Below are positions 50,102 to 63,425 of a DNA stretch of 64,000 nt, in pieces. A program made the translations under genes and the position numbers. The notes under the pieces were generated by a model. The model saw only the letters and a program-made list of their open reading frames with translations. It ran no database searches and had not been told where the DNA came from. The stretch is taken from contig NW_019775433.1 in the NCBI RefSeq assembly GCF_001039355.2, forward strand, positions 319,469 through 383,468, written 5' to 3'. The number at the start of each line of letters is the position of its first letter. Position 1 is the stretch's first letter. The stretch is from Lingula anatina (taxonomy: Eukaryota > Brachiopoda > Lingulata > Lingulida > Lingulidae).

Positions 50102-53100
50102 CCCCCCCCCGCGGCATGGAAAGGACATACATGTTTATAGGTGTATGTATAAAGCTGTTTTTATTACAAAAGTCAATATTTATGAATCATAAAACTAATA
50201 TAAGTCGACGCAACAAAATAAACTGTTCAAGACAAGTCAACTCGGTCCCTGTAGCGAGTAAGAACGAAAATATGTTAATGATGTTAATCTTTTGTCTCCT
50301 GGCCTAAGGCTGCGTCTTTTCTCTGGTCTCCCACGACAAAAACTTAGACAAGGTGGACGGATAAGTTTACTGACAGGGTTGGATAAAAGTATATTACTAC
50401 CCTTAATAACCACGACGTAACAGTTCCCAACAGTTCAAAATGCGAGTAGATCATTCTTTTTATTATCTTACCAAAAAATAATAAACCATTTTATCAGAAT
50501 AATATGAGGAAGATTATAGTAAAAGGGCAGAAATATCCACGGCTTTATTATTTTGGGTGTTTTATCTTTTTTAACTGGTTGATAGATTAATGAGCAACAA
50601 AGGGTAAGTGTAGCGCAAAAGAACTGTCCAAGATCAGCTCCTGGGCTAGTATAATAGTATTAGGCAACGCACCTTCGGAACACCTTGTATTATATATGCC
50701 CTTTGGGCTTTTTGGGGGGCAAAAATATATGTGACAGTGTGATATTTCTGGCGACAAAACCCTATTTTATGTTTGCAAACATCAAACTGTGACATCAGAG
50801 GAGTGCAGTCGTTTCAAGAAGACAAGTTTTTCATCACTAAATCTGACAGAGTGGTACATTTTACACAGATTTAAATAAGCCTCTTCACAAGTAAAGCAGA
50901 CGACAGTACGAGTGACATCCAGCTATTGTAAGCGTGATTATCGTTACACGGCTTAGGTTTTGGTACAGTTCCCGAAGTCTCCGTTTATTTATGGAGATAA
51001 TTTCTAAATAATAGTTGACTGTATTATTGCGACCACGGAGGTCTGCATTTATCATAACAGTATAGCGTGTTGGAGTGTCAGCTGAACCACAATTATGGCG
51101 GTCTTGGAGACTCGACAAAATAGATGTCATGCGAGGGCGAGGGATAGGACGGGGTCGGATAAGTAAGTATGTTAATTGTTCGTTCGTACAATAAAAAGTG
51201 GACATAGCGAAGATGTAGCGAATCAAACTGACCACTTTCAAATGACCACTTTTACCGGACAATGACGTTGTTTTGCGGCCCATTTGTCGCCAGAGTCATC
51301 CGTCTTAAATCAGGGCGCCTGTTGACGGAGGAGATGGCGTAATCAGAGAATAAGAAGCGGCGTCATCGCGCATCAATTGTGGACATTATGCGAAAAAATT
51401 ATGTATCTGTTTCCAGTGTGATTTACGACTTACAAACAGGCATGACAACGGCTTAAATTGAGCGATGCTGAGTCAGGAAAAGATGAACTACGACGAAAGA
51501 AAAAGAGTCTAAGGAGTTTCCTTTTATTCGGATTGCCACGAGTATTTTAGAAAGTAAAAACAGATATCTATATACGCAGCAATCAGGAAGTTTGGGGCAT
51601 TATTATCTGATCAAGAAGGCTACAAAACAGTAAGATCACTATGAGCAGCATTCAGTGCATCGTTCTCTCCGCTGGGGGTCAACATGTGGTCAGAAAAGTT
51701 GACATGGGAAAGCCAGGTGCGTTCCCATGGAAATCAGCACGAGATCACACCTTGAATTCACCAGGAATCTTAAGTTTTTCCCCTTCCAGCCACTTATAAT
51801 AACACCTCCCGCGATTATAATTGTACTATCATTGATTTGGGATCTACCCCTCACCCCATTGAGCCATTAGAAACTTTATAAGATTACATTTTTACCACAA
51901 TAACCTACTGTGAATTCTAATTCTCGCAGCACCACGTCTTGTTCTGAAGAGGTACAAGAAAGCATTTCACGGGATATTATCTGAATTTAATATACTAATG
52001 ATAAATAATTTCATAATTATGAGACTGTCCATCTTTGTTTCTTTTTTTCCTTGCTGGGTATTCAGTCGTTTATGCACACGTGTACTGGTGACAAATCCTG
52101 CCTAAGTTTTGACCCCGACATGACGCAATGCACAACCCGTCAGATTCTTTCTTTCTTTCTTTGTTTTTAATGATATTTCTGCTATGTATATCTAGGTTAT
52201 GTGCGTGCTCGCGCTCGTGAGTGCGTGTACCTGACCAGGTGCGTGCAATATGTGGCCTTCTATATTCTTTCACTAATTATTAATAAAAACGAGAATCATT
52301 GACACGGGTGGGTTTGTGTCAATATTATTATGCCATCCCTTGTGCTCCAGTATTAGAATGTCAACATGTTTGAAAGCTCTGGAGGAGTGCTAATTCTCTG
52401 TTATACAACTATATAACTTACCTGTTGGTTCAGCACTAAGCTGTGTAGTTAAGAGGTCCCTATTCTGACCGTCCTGCTATCAGTGTGTTATCAGGCTAAT
52501 TATCTGAACTGTACAGTTTAGCTTTCGCCATTGTGCCAATCTTAACATTTCACTGGTTCTACATATAGTAATGAAAAAATAATTACTAGAGTATTTTTTA
52601 AATTTTTATTTGGAAGTGCTGACAGGAGAAATACAAGTCAGGTACGTGGAACTGCCACCTTATATTTCAGCGGTGTTAAGGTACTGCGTATAGCACTAAC
52701 AAAGGAGAAAACTTGCCCCTACGCAGACAAATACTACCCTCTACCAGGTCTGCTAATTAATTATGTGCATTTTTTCTTCAGCACAGCAGTCGTGATATTA
52801 GCCAGAATTACATATGTGAATATCTAGCGAAACGTTTTGACCATGTTCAAAAACAATTTCATTATGATTATGTGCATTTTTCATACACTAGGAAGTTGCG
52901 CGTATAATCGATGTCTCAAACGATACTCATACGTACCTCTTTACAGTTGGTGTGACAAAGCCTGAGTAACGCAAGAGTTGGTAAGACCTGTGACAATGAT
53001 ATTTTTATTTAATAAAATATTTTGCCAAGAATGGGGACTTGTTTTTTATTCTCCCCACCCCCTTTGCATGACGTATTGCAAGACTGGCCTCCCCCACAAA

Positions 53101-53360
53101 CTAATGGTATGCACTTTTTTCAGTTTTAGAATCCCAAACATTTATTTAAAGGCCTTAACCTTTTCTCCACTTACACAAGCCAACCGTTGCCATAACATAC
53201 ATGATTCTAATTCATTTGCCGATATGGATTATTATGTAAGTAATTTCGTCCAGAAAAAAATATAAACCTCAATAGCTAATCCTTACATCTAGGCACCCAC
53301 ATAATGTTTTTACCATTAACTTCCACTTTTATTAACTTTCACTTTCATTTTCTCACCCAG
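50102..53360. other. Gene-poor interval directly upstream of PHLPP
   Basis: No recognisable exon. A minus-strand open frame at 50885-51283 (132 codons) lacks domain features and flanking splice sites. This interval, or the one to its left, must contain the PHLPP promoter and any untranslated exon. Confidence 0.5.
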
Positions 53361-53362
53361 CT

Positions 53363-56021
53363 ATGTCTACGGTAGGCAGTGCCAAGAGCAAGAGCACGGT
53401 GCGGAGTAACGCCAGCAGCCAGGGCACCGCCGGCTCCAGTAAGAGCCCTTACATCGGCCAGACCCCGCGGTACAACCGCACCTATCGCTCCATCAGCGAC
53501 GCCTGGTGGAGCGTGGGGGAGTACATGCGCCCTGGGATTACCCATCAATCCGTGGGATTGTCCTTGAAGGGTGCAGGACTGATCGGTCAGCCCGAGGACA
53601 CTGACACGTGGGACCTGAGCGACTCTCTCGCCGATATGTATGATAAAGTGATGCGGGAGATGAGGCAGAACATGCCGACTAAGAAAACAAACGGTGATAA
53701 AAGCATAGATGTCCGAGCTTGGCTGGAAAAGGACACAAGCAACGGATTCATCCGGGTCTTCATACCGGATTCGGATTTAAGCAAATCATATTTGATTCCT
53801 TTAACACTGAACACACCGGCGGGGAGAGTGTGTCAAATATTAGGAATACCACCGAATTCGCTCCACGTGCAGTTGAATGGTGACATTATTCAGCGACTGG
53901 AGCCATACGAAAACCCATTGGTTATTCAAAACGAGTACCTCGCTACCATTGGCTACACTGATGTGACGCGTATCCAGGAGGAGGGGCATAACCCGGAAAT
54001 TGGGTTCCAGATTAGATTTTACACAGGTGAGCGCATCTATTCCTATACTCAAACAATACCACTGATATATTATCTAACGATTTAAATAAAGTTGCCCAGC
54101 ATTTGCCAAAAATTAGACTACATTGTTATGGTACGTTAATTGACTTAATATCCATGGCATTTCCAGTCGTTTGAAATGTATTATTACAAGAATTTACTTG
54201 GAAGTGATTTTTGTTAATTTTAGGAAAACTGTCATATTAAATCGGATAAAATGATTTGGTGTTTGGAAATATTTAAAATGTTAAATACGTCTCTCTTTTG
54301 TTGTCCTTCGTGATAGCACCCCCATTAATTTGGAGCTATTCTGTTAGATATCATAATAGTAAAAATCGAAACAAGTCATTAAAAAAAATGCGGCATTATT
54401 TTTCCTAGAAGTATTTGGGGGGGTTACTTTGAAATACATAAAATCAAATTTCGAATGACCCTAAATTGATTTTACATTAATCTTCATTTCATCTGTTGCT
54501 CTTTTTGATACCATACACGTACGCAATCGACTAAAGCATTTCGCAATTCAACATTGCTCAAAAAGTGTCATTGGGAGGTTTTTACTAAGGCATTTAAAAA
54601 GTGGATACCAAACATCAGAGCTATAAAAATGTGGACAACAGGCATACTGAACCCTGTGACATACACTTGCTGTTTATTGTGTATAATACTCCCCAGTTTG
54701 TGCAAACACATTTATCCCAGCACCTCCTTGCTAAGTCAGCAAAACACGACACCACGCAATTCAGAGCTGTTTTTCTTCAGTCAGTAATGCCCCAGTTAAG
54801 GACACTGGAGAAAGAACAAGAAATAACAGAATTCCCATTGTTAAGACAGTTCAGAACTGTCTGAACCGCCCCAAGATGTTTGCGGTTTACACTATAATGG
54901 ATAATTGACCCATAACGGTATGTCTTTTAGCTAAGCAAAGGTGTCCACGTGATATTATTTCACAAAGTGCATTAAAATATCATTTGTATTTATATGTATT
55001 TTTTACTCATTAAGCGGATGATATGCAAGTTCCCAGGTTTTCTGAAACTCATTCTAAGTAGAATAAATAAAAAACAATAAGGTAAAACTAATGTGAGATG
55101 GAGAGAATGACAAAGAACCTGAACATCAAATATGTTTTTTTAGCACTCTCAGTAGAACGTTAAGAATATGTTTATTAATATAGTCAGGTTATACGTGGGG
55201 TGTGTGGACTGAAGAATGTGTGTTAAAGTACATATAATGTACAGTTGTCTTTTTGTTTATAGAAAACGAAAGAAGAAACGCAATTGTATTCATTATTAGT
55301 GATTTAGTATCATGTTTATTTGATTTATTTTTATTATTTCTAAAGGTTACACCTCGGATCCCAGTCACACACACACCTATTGTATGGACTATTTCGGTGA
55401 TGAAAACGTTTTTTATTTACGTGTGAGTATTTAGCAAATTCTCATATACCATGATCGTTTTTATTTAAAATATCAACTGAAATAAAGGAATTCTCCTGTT
55501 TCAGGCAAACCCTTCCATGACGGCACGTACTCCAGGAACCAGCTGCAGGCCTGGGTGGAGGTCCGTAAGGGGAAGGTGTTACACCAGTGGGCCCGGCGCC
55601 TGTGTATCATATCAGGCACCAGGTTATACATATACAGAGGTATAGACACTTCACTTTGCATTTGGTATGTCTACTTCAAGACTTACGTATATCAGGTTTT
55701 GCATTCATACAACATTAATTTTCTGAAATTCTTTGTAATAAAAGGGATGTAATCTTCTTTCGTGATGACTTTTACTTTTACAGGCATAATATATCCAATG
55801 TCATATTGATTTTTTTTCTCGATAATTTGTCTGCTTCAGACAAGGAACGCCGGAATACTCCCACGGTGGTTCAGCTGGCCAAGGGGTCTGTAGAGGAGGT
55901 CAGTATTAAAGGTCACGAACGCTGCCTCAAGCTGACCTCGACCATACAGGGTGAGAAGTCGGTGTTCCTGTCCTTCAGCAGTGAGTCTCAGTACGCGAAG
56001 TGGAGGAAGAAGTGTAAGAAG
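53363..56021 (+). other. PHLPP: PHLPP N-terminal, RA-like and PH domains (exons 1-3 in window)
   Basis: The first exon has a Ser/Thr-rich lead (MSTVGSAKSKSTVRSNASS), an acidic middle, then an RA/ubiquitin-like fold (FIRVFIPDSDLSKSYLIPL, then VCQILGIPPNSLHVQLNGD). The PH domain spans exons 2-3 (QAWVEVRKGKVLHQWARRL, CIISGTRLYIYR, VQLAKGSVEEVSIKGHE, then SESQYAKWRKKCKK with the conserved Trp in the last helix). It is expected to tether the enzyme to membranes. Confidence 0.85.
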
Positions 56022-58717
56022 GTACGCTGTTTCTGCCAATATCCACCTGATCCTATTCAACTAGTTCTTCAATGTGACTTTCCATAGTTTCCTAGTAATA
56101 TGCTGCCACCATTAGAACTGGTGAAATATGTGAGTGTAGGGTCGATTTGCTCACCTGTAGATAAACAACGTCAGCCGTGGTAATTTTCACAATTCGTTCG
56201 TTTTCTCATAATTTGGACGCTATCTTTTTATCTTATCCCTAGTTATGATTTCTTGTAATTCTTATTCTAAGTATGTTTTCACAGATATGCGCAATAACAT
56301 TTTAACATCTCAAAATGTTGAAAAAAAGAGGAATATTTGATAGATGTGCTTAGCTAAAGGTACTTCAATTGCTCAAATTAAAATTGCAGCCCTGCGCTAA
56401 ACGTGTAAGAATATTCCAGGATTTATTTGAAAAAAAAAAAAAAGACAGAGATGAAAATAAAATTTTAACTTTGCTCACCTGTAGAAAGTTAACCAGTGCA
56501 ATGTATGGTATTTTTGCATGTATTTCTCAAACAATATCTTCACCATTGAATATACTGAACTATATATACTGAACTATATATCGTGATATACTGCATATTA
56601 TTTCTATATTCACATATTGTAAAAACAGGCAACGTCAAAGCTTCCAACAAGCGCCGATCTCTCCAACAACCACCTTGAATTCCTCCCGGAGAACCTGTTC
56701 ATCAACGAAGAGCTGACCATGTTGAACCTGCGCCATAACGTCCTGAAGGAGAGGCCGATAGAGGACGACATCTACACCATAGGCTGGCTCGATGACCTTC
56801 CCAGGTACAACTCTAGGCCTGGTTTGGATGCCTGAAAATTTTACTGCCAGTTCTGTCTGGACATGCTGCTCTGTCTGTCTGTCTGTCTGTTTGTCTGTCC
56901 TGTCTGCCTGGCTAAATGACCAATTACCTTTCTATTGCCTGTCTGTCTGCCGCTCTGTCTGTCTGTCCAATCTTTTCTGGACCAGTTTTAAAATAAGTTT
57001 GGAAAGTTTTGTACAGACAAACCAGTGCCATTTTAACGCATTTCATTAGCATACGGTGTTATCACAAGCGTCTGTACGAATTATTTCTGCTGTCGTATAT
57101 TCCAGATTTCGCCATTTGCGGAGTCTCAATCTAGCTGACAACAACCTCGGTGTTATCCCTACGTCTATCTACCTTATCAAGACACTGGTGGAGCTCAACG
57201 TGGCCAGCAACAAGCTAGAAGACATCCCATCGCAAATATCGAATTTATGCAAGTAAGTTTTCTCCAACAATTTTCATCATAATAAAAATGTGAAGTTTTC
57301 TTTGCTGTGAATGTAGATGTAGTTAAGGGCGTGGCTCAATTGTAACGCTGGAGATAAAGTACCTAGCTTTCCCTTTATTTGTTTTTTCGTGCTGGCAACC
57401 ATCGAATTCAGCGTATTCCAAATGTGGCGGTGGTGACCTGATCTCGGGAAGGGAAGTCAGTTTTGGTAGCCTTCTTTGGAAAGTCGGGCGCACAACTTTA
57501 AAGGAGGTCTTCAGTTTTGAGAAATTTGTCCCGAAGTGCATTCTTCATATCGAGGATTCGACCACTTTTCGCATTCAAGTCACAAAATTTGTTTCCCTTA
57601 AAGTCCTTCGCCCTGTCGAGATTGAGACCTTTTTCGAGCCCAGCGAGACCTGATACCCCTTTTGGGGTGTTTTAAGCTTTTTTTTAAGAGGCTGCTTTGG
57701 ATGTGATGTGATGTAAAATTCCAGAATAATTGCGTTAACCACCGTTTTAGTTGTAAAATAAAGTTCATTATATTTCTATGAATTGTTTACAATGCATTTA
57801 TTGAGAAATATGTATATTATACGAACAGTTGTCATCTCTTTAAGTCAATTCCGATGGATCTTGTAGAAAAATGGTTCTACATTGTACATCATATAACCAA
57901 ATTATTCAAACTCTTCTATTTGAATACAGCTTGCAGGCTCTTCACATCCACAACAACCACCTTACCAGCCTCCCAGAGGAGATGGTGACACTGAAGAAAC
58001 TGTTCATTCTGGTGCTGGCCTTCAACAAGTTCCCAGTCATCCCGAGCACGGTCGCCATAATGACCAATGTGCGCATGACGGAAGTAGAAAACCTTATTAT
58101 GGCGGGAAATTACGTAGAGAGGCTTTCGGGCGAACTACTAGATAAGATGAAATATGTGAAGAAAGTGGATCTTCGCATGAACCGTTTGACTCTTCCTCCG
58201 AGTGAAACGACAAAGTTTCATCTCCTGGAGCAATTGACTCATTTAGATATCAGGGACAACAAAGTGGCGGACTTGGATATCCGGAGCGTGAGAACGTTGG
58301 AGTACCTGAATTGTGAACGAAACAAGATGACAACGCTGCAAGTAAACGGCGCGTCACTGAAGAATCTCTTTGCAGCGCACAACGGTAATATTTTCATGAT
58401 TAGATTCAGTAGAGTAAACGTCTTATTGACGTTACTGTATTACATTTGATTGAATGGTGATAGCCTTATTTGCCGTCAAGTAATGGAAATTAAAAAAAAA
58501 CATCTTTTAAATAGACTATAAAAACAATCAGCGTTAGTCAATTTATATTAAACGCCACACAGATTTATTTTTACGTCGGTGAAACAATACTATTCTTTGC
58601 AATTTCTTTGTGGCAACTGCCACAAAGAAATATTGTATCAACTTTAAAGTATGGTCATGTACTAAAGCATTTAAAAACATCGTGCTGCAATTTATCATAA
58701 CTACAAATAGATTCGAA

Positions 58718-58774
<57 letters not shown>

Positions 58775-58888
58775 AAGATTATCAACTGAACCAGCTATTT
58801 TCCTCTCCAGACATCCACTATTTGTACATAACACCTAAACCAGAGTGGCTGGTGACTTTGGATGTCTCACAGTGAGTGGAGTCTTTAA

Positions 58889-58920
<32 letters not shown>

Positions 58921-61900
58921 GTTTATATTCAGCCAGTTGAAATACATAAATAAAAAGTATGAATTTGGAACTTTTCACTATATTGAGATTTGAAATAGAT
59001 AAAAACAGGTGCATGGTATAAAACTGAGTTTAAAGATGAAGAAATGACACGTTTAGAATTAAATCGGGAAACGCTAGTTAAAACATTTTGAATTTTTGAA
59101 TTGAACTTTTGAATTTTTTAAAAAAACTAACTTGATTTTATGTTGAAGTTTTATAGCAATAGTTTCTAAATAATTATCACTTGAATACGTTCAGAAATTT
59201 TCGTCCAAAATATCTCAAAAAAAAATTGAAAGTAATATCGTGCCTCCTAATTACTTCAGCAACAAACTAAAAGCTCTTCCAGAGTGGCTTCCGGATTGTT
59301 TCTTCCTTCAAAAGCTGCAGGCCAGCTACAACAGGATCACAACGCTGCCACCAAGGTTAGTACTGAGCGGTTAATACACAACGCTGTCGCCAAGTTTAAT
59401 ATTGAGCAGTTAATACATGAGCCGATATATTAATTCTACTTTGAGAACAGTTGTAGAACGTCGCATCTATCACAATGGCGCTACTGCATTCAATTTACAC
59501 GGGGTTATTAAACCTCCCTTAACTAAATAAGAATAATACTCTATTGTCATATCCTAATGGGTGTCTTCTTGCAGGATATTCCTAGACTCCAAGAAGCTCA
59601 AGTTTTTGTGGGTGGACCATAACGAGTTGGAGCAGCTTCCCCAGGACGTGGACGCCTTCTACGTGGAGGAACTTCACGTTGAGAACAACAAGATCAGGCT
59701 GCTGCCGGCGGACTTCCTAAGGAACGCTAACAAGTAAGCTAGTCAAAGGAAGTCACCCCTTCTTGTAGTCTACTGAAATTTTCCATTGTTCAGAGTATCC
59801 ATAACTTTTTGGTAAAAATATCAATACCAATTTTCGGCCTCAATTACTTTTGGGAAACGAGAAACCCGTAATTAAATTTATAAGCTCTGTATTCAGTAAA
59901 GTAAAACATGAAAAATCTTCCTATTAATGATGAAAGTGCTCGGCAGCTGCAGATGTATTGGAGGATATTTTTCGTGTTTTTCACAAATGCATTTCTCTCA
60001 ATCAATTCTCAAAACGTGTAAATCTCCCCATAGATTACGAGTCTTCAATGCGACCAGCAACAAGTTGACCAGTCTCCCTGACCTGAGCCCAGTCCAGGAC
60101 CTGAACAAGATCCAGGAACTGTATCTGAGTGGGAACTTCCTGCAGGACGAGTCGTTCACCACCCTGTGTGGATACCAGAGACTGAAGTGTCTGCACATAG
60201 CGCATAACGATATCTACGAGATCTTTGAACGGTAAAATGGTTTAAGGCACAATATCTACTTGGCATTTAATTACAGCACATCTACTTGGCATTTAATTAC
60301 AGCACATCTACTTGGCATTTAATTACAGCACATCTACTTGGCATTTAATTACAGCACATCATTACAGTTTTGAAAAAAAAATTAAACGTAAAAGAAAAAT
60401 ACATTAACAAACATAATATTTGCAGATATTTGAATGTTAATGTTTTGGACGGAATATTTTCGTGAGATAAGTTATGAAACATTTGCAAGTTGAAATATTT
60501 TAGCTTTGTCAAATACATATACCAGATAAAATCCGTTGGAAAGAGTCTTTATTTGTCCGAGCAGAAGGTAATGTCGACCTTATGTTCTGGTTCCAGAGAT
60601 GTGAGTCGCCTGCAAGCTTTGCAAGAGTTGAACATATCCGAGAATAAGCTCAAGTTTCTACCGGACGCCATCACACGTCTTCCCGACCTGCGCGTCCTGA
60701 GAGCTCACTCCAACATGCTGCGGTACCTGCCAGACTTTGGACGCTCTTCAAACCTCAAGGTGAGCCACCTGGGCGACTGTATGCGACATGGTGTTTGAAG
60801 TTAACAAGAAAAGTAAATTTTCCCAAAGATAATCAGAATTTTTTTAATGTGATGGAAGTAAGATATGCTTTCTGGACTTTAACAGTGTGGTTTCAGAAAT
60901 AAGAAATCCTACAGAAATTGTTCCTAATCAATTACACAATAAATATTAAATAAAATTTGAAGACAAGACCGTGACAAAACGAAGAATACCAAATCGTGCA
61001 GTATAGGCTTATATAGTTTATATGGTATTTCAAGTGCAGGGTGACACGTAAAAAATAGTTCATATTTTGTATGGTATGTCACAGGTGCTGGACGTGGGCT
61101 TGAACCGCCTTCTGGACACCTCTGTCACTGATCTCATGTCCTCCCAGATTGACCTGCTGGACATGTCCTGTAACACTCAGATGAGGGTGGACATGAAGGA
61201 GCTACAGTCTGTCAGGTACACGTCGTCATGGTTTCACATTGTCATAATAATTATTAATCACTGATACATCAGCAGTAAAAGATATGATATTCAAACGAGG
61301 AGAACCGTTCCTGTCACGAGGGAATAGAGTCGCGCTTGAGACATTTGTGCTTTTCACCATGATTAGTGCACAAACCATGTCACAAGGTATCACTTTTTAT
61401 ACCAAAGAAAACATTTTGCTTTTTACGTATTGTAAATGTAGTATATATAATCGACTTTTTGAATTGATTTGGTAATGTAAAGTGACCTCAGTTTCATACG
61501 CGTTTGTTTGTTTGTTTGTTTATTTAAGCATCTCATTTAATATTGGGATAGAATTTCTTCCTAGATATCTTAATAGAACATTTTCGTAAATTCTTCTCCA
61601 GGCGATACAAAGACATCAACATGATAGACATGACAGGCCAGAACCGAACTTTACCCGGTTTGGACAATAGAGGGCGCACTAGTGGTGGAGACGATCCATG
61701 TCCGTGGAATCTTGGATTCTCAGAAACATCTGGGATACGAAATAAGTAAGATTATTACATATCACGTCTTCCTAAATCGAAACCGTTGTTTGTTGGTGTT
61801 TGTTGGCATAATACGCAGTAAAGCTTAAATCATGTACTTTTTTATATTCAAATTTTTTTATTTATTTTATTTAAACGTAAAAGAAATTGTAAAAAAGCAA

Positions 61901-63282
61901 CGTATTGAAATACCGCAGGTAATTGTGCCTTTCTGTTTCTGTGAAAAAGTAGTTTAAATATATGCATGCAAAATTTTAGGCTGTGTGTGGCGTCAATTAA
62001 GATGGCAAAGTATGACGAAGGACAGGCGTTGCTCGGGGTGTTTGATGGCGGACTGAATAACGAAGTGCCGAAAATCTTGGCAGATCGGATCCCAGATCTA
62101 ATTAGAAGAGAACGATACGAGAAAGAAAACAGGGATGAGTACATGAAATACACCTTCCTAACCGCCCACAGGTAAAGACTGAACTACCAAGATGGGTGCA
62201 AATTCCGTAATGAATGTGTGCAAGATGCGCACGAATTTTTTAAGATCGTTCTCATTTCATACATACGAGATGTTTGGTAATTTAGCTAATGTAACAGATT
62301 CCGCTGAGAATGAAATTTGAAGCCTTATTAGCTAAATCTTGTTTAAAAAGAATTTACTGTATGTAATAATAGATTTATTATGCATCAAGTACATTGAGAA
62401 GCAACAAGTTCAACCCCTTTTAAATTCAACGTAATAGACAACTATTCGTTCAGTATCTTTTCCCCCATTTATATAGGCCTATTACTTTTCAGAGAGTTAA
62501 GACACAAAGGCCAGAGACTGGGCGCTTCCGGTGCTGTTTGTCACATAAGAAGACTGTTTGAGAACAGGGACCGCTACAAACTGGAGGTGGCAAACGCTGG
62601 TGACGTCAGCATAGTGATGTCACGTGGCGGAGAGGCGGTGTGTCTGACTAAGTTGCACACCATTGAGGATAGCCCAGATGAGTGCCAGAGAATTTGTAAA
62701 TCCGATGGAATCATCACAGAGGTAGTAACTAACATTTTTCCTCCTCTTCTATATCTATTTTGATATGTTCAGTACATTAAACACGCATTTCAAACAAATA
62801 TCAAATGCACTTTACCGGAGTTTCATTATACAGTACACAACTCTCTTCAGCCACACTTTATCAGTGTTTTCTCCAGCCATGTTTGTTTCTTTGATATCCA
62901 GATTACAACAAGATCTGAATATTTCTATTCTATTCTATTCTATTCTATTCTATTCTATTCTATTCTCAGACTTTCCAATAAATAACATATTTGGAAAATG
63001 CCCCGTTTCAGGACAACAAAGTCAACGGCGTCTGCAACTGTACGAAGCAACTGGGCTGCAGTTACCTATTCCCCCACATAATCCCCGACCCCCACACCGA
63101 GAGGATTACCCTAAAGCCAGAAGACCAGTGCCTCATCATCGCCAATAGAGGGCTCTGGCAGTACGTGTCTTACCAAGAGGCGGTATGGGAGGTGGAGAGC
63201 CTTTCCAATCCTGTCATGGCGGCAAAACGGCTGCAGGATCTTGCCCAGAGTTATGGGTCGAGAGAAAACATTTGTATACTTG
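53363..63282 (+). CDS. PHLPP: PHLPP, PH-domain leucine-rich repeat protein phosphatase (3' end missing)
   Basis: Ser/Thr phosphatase of the PP2C class that dephosphorylates hydrophobic motifs of AGC kinases (Akt, PKC, S6K) and damps growth signalling. Sixteen exons join in phase: 53363-54026, 55505-55639, 55840-56021, 56629-56804, 57106-57252, 57930-58384, 58811-58871, 59260-59355, 59575-59733, 60034-60231, 60597-60759, 61085-61215, 61602-61745, 61980-62171, 62493-62721, 63012-63282. That is 1,134 residues plus a split codon. The acceptor at 53360 lies two bases before the ATG, so at least one upstream exon exists; I take 53363 as the start, but translation could begin earlier. Order: Ser-rich N-terminus (1-100), RA-like fold (100-221), PH (225-327), about 22 LRRs (330-860), PP2C (about 905 on). 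The last exon stops at RENICILG, where relatives continue NVGAMVV, so only a short catalytic end and the C-terminal tail are missing. Confidence 0.94.
54762..55334 (+). repeat. Duplicated block, copy 1 (PHLPP intron 1)
   Basis: About 573 bases almost identical to 63426-64000 in the same orientation. I counted roughly ten substitutions or single-base indels, near 98 per cent identity. Copy 1 ends (as far as comparable) 170 bases before the PH-domain exon at 55505. No open frame or terminal repeats are evident. Confidence 0.95.
56871..56966. repeat. (CTGT)n microsatellites in PHLPP intron 4
   Basis: Two adjoining imperfect CTGT runs, 56871-56905 and 56938-56966, separated by 32 bases. Confidence 0.9.
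57700..57850 (+). repeat. Dispersed repeat, copy B (PHLPP intron 5)
   Basis: Second copy of the element at 3281-3440, same orientation, moderate divergence. Shared anchors: CAGAATAATTGCGTTAAC, ATTGTTTACA, TATACGAACAGTTGTCAT. A short unrelated GC-richer patch lies before it. Confidence 0.65.
58719..58773. repeat. (GT)n(GA)n compound microsatellite
   Basis: Eleven GT units pass into about sixteen GA units, just upstream of PHLPP exon 7. Confidence 0.96.
58889..58920. repeat. (AAT)n microsatellite
   Basis: Pure AAT run starting 18 bases after the PHLPP exon 7 donor. Confidence 0.95.
60247..60360. repeat. 26-bp tandem repeat, about 4.4 copies
   Basis: The unit is ACAGCACATCTACTTGGCAT plus TTAATT. 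Copies are identical apart from the first, in PHLPP intron 10. Confidence 0.95.
61980..63282 (+). other. PHLPP: PHLPP PP2C phosphatase domain (exons 14-16, 3' incomplete)
   Basis: Metal-dependent phosphatase fold. Seen: ALLGVFDGGLNNEVP with the first metal Asp at residue 926, HRELRHKGQRLGASGA, VANAGDVSIVMSRGG, ITEDNKVNGVCNCTKQLGC, IIANRGLWQYVSYQEAV. The second part of the usual FDGD reads FDGG. The order and spacing match PHLPP of other animals. The final metal-binding region (equivalent to DNVGAMVV) begins at the window's last exon border. Confidence 0.9.
62923..62966. repeat. (TTCTA)n microsatellite in the last visible PHLPP intron
   Basis: Nearly nine units of TATTC, 45 bases upstream of the exon 16 acceptor, giving a pyrimidine-biased stretch. 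Confidence 0.95.
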
Positions 63283-63425
63283 GTGAGAAAGTCATTTCTA
63301 TATTTATGACAATAATGAAATTAAAACAAATGTTTAAAAATCTAAACACTTCACTGAATTTTGAAACGTTTAAAACTTAAAAGTAAAACTGTGAATAACC
63401 GTGAATAACCCTTGCATAACACTGN

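Larger units (their letters stand above)
56629..61745 (+). other. PHLPP: PHLPP leucine-rich repeats (exons 4-13)
   Basis: About 22 repeats of the LxxLxLxxNxL type, for example LRSLNLADNNLGVIP, LVELNVASNKLEDIP, LKFLWVDHNELEQLP, LQELNISENKLKFLP. Several exon borders fall inside or beside the Asn of the motif, as is common in LRR genes. The domain scaffolds substrate binding. Intron 5 (57253-57929) contains dispersed repeat copy B. Confidence 0.9.

Noticed and set aside
49658-50307. Long frames across the 385-N gap
   Set aside because: They consist of unknown residues; nothing can be inferred.
50885-51283. 132-codon minus-strand open frame upstream of PHLPP
   Set aside because: Composition and lack of motifs look random; no neighbouring exon.
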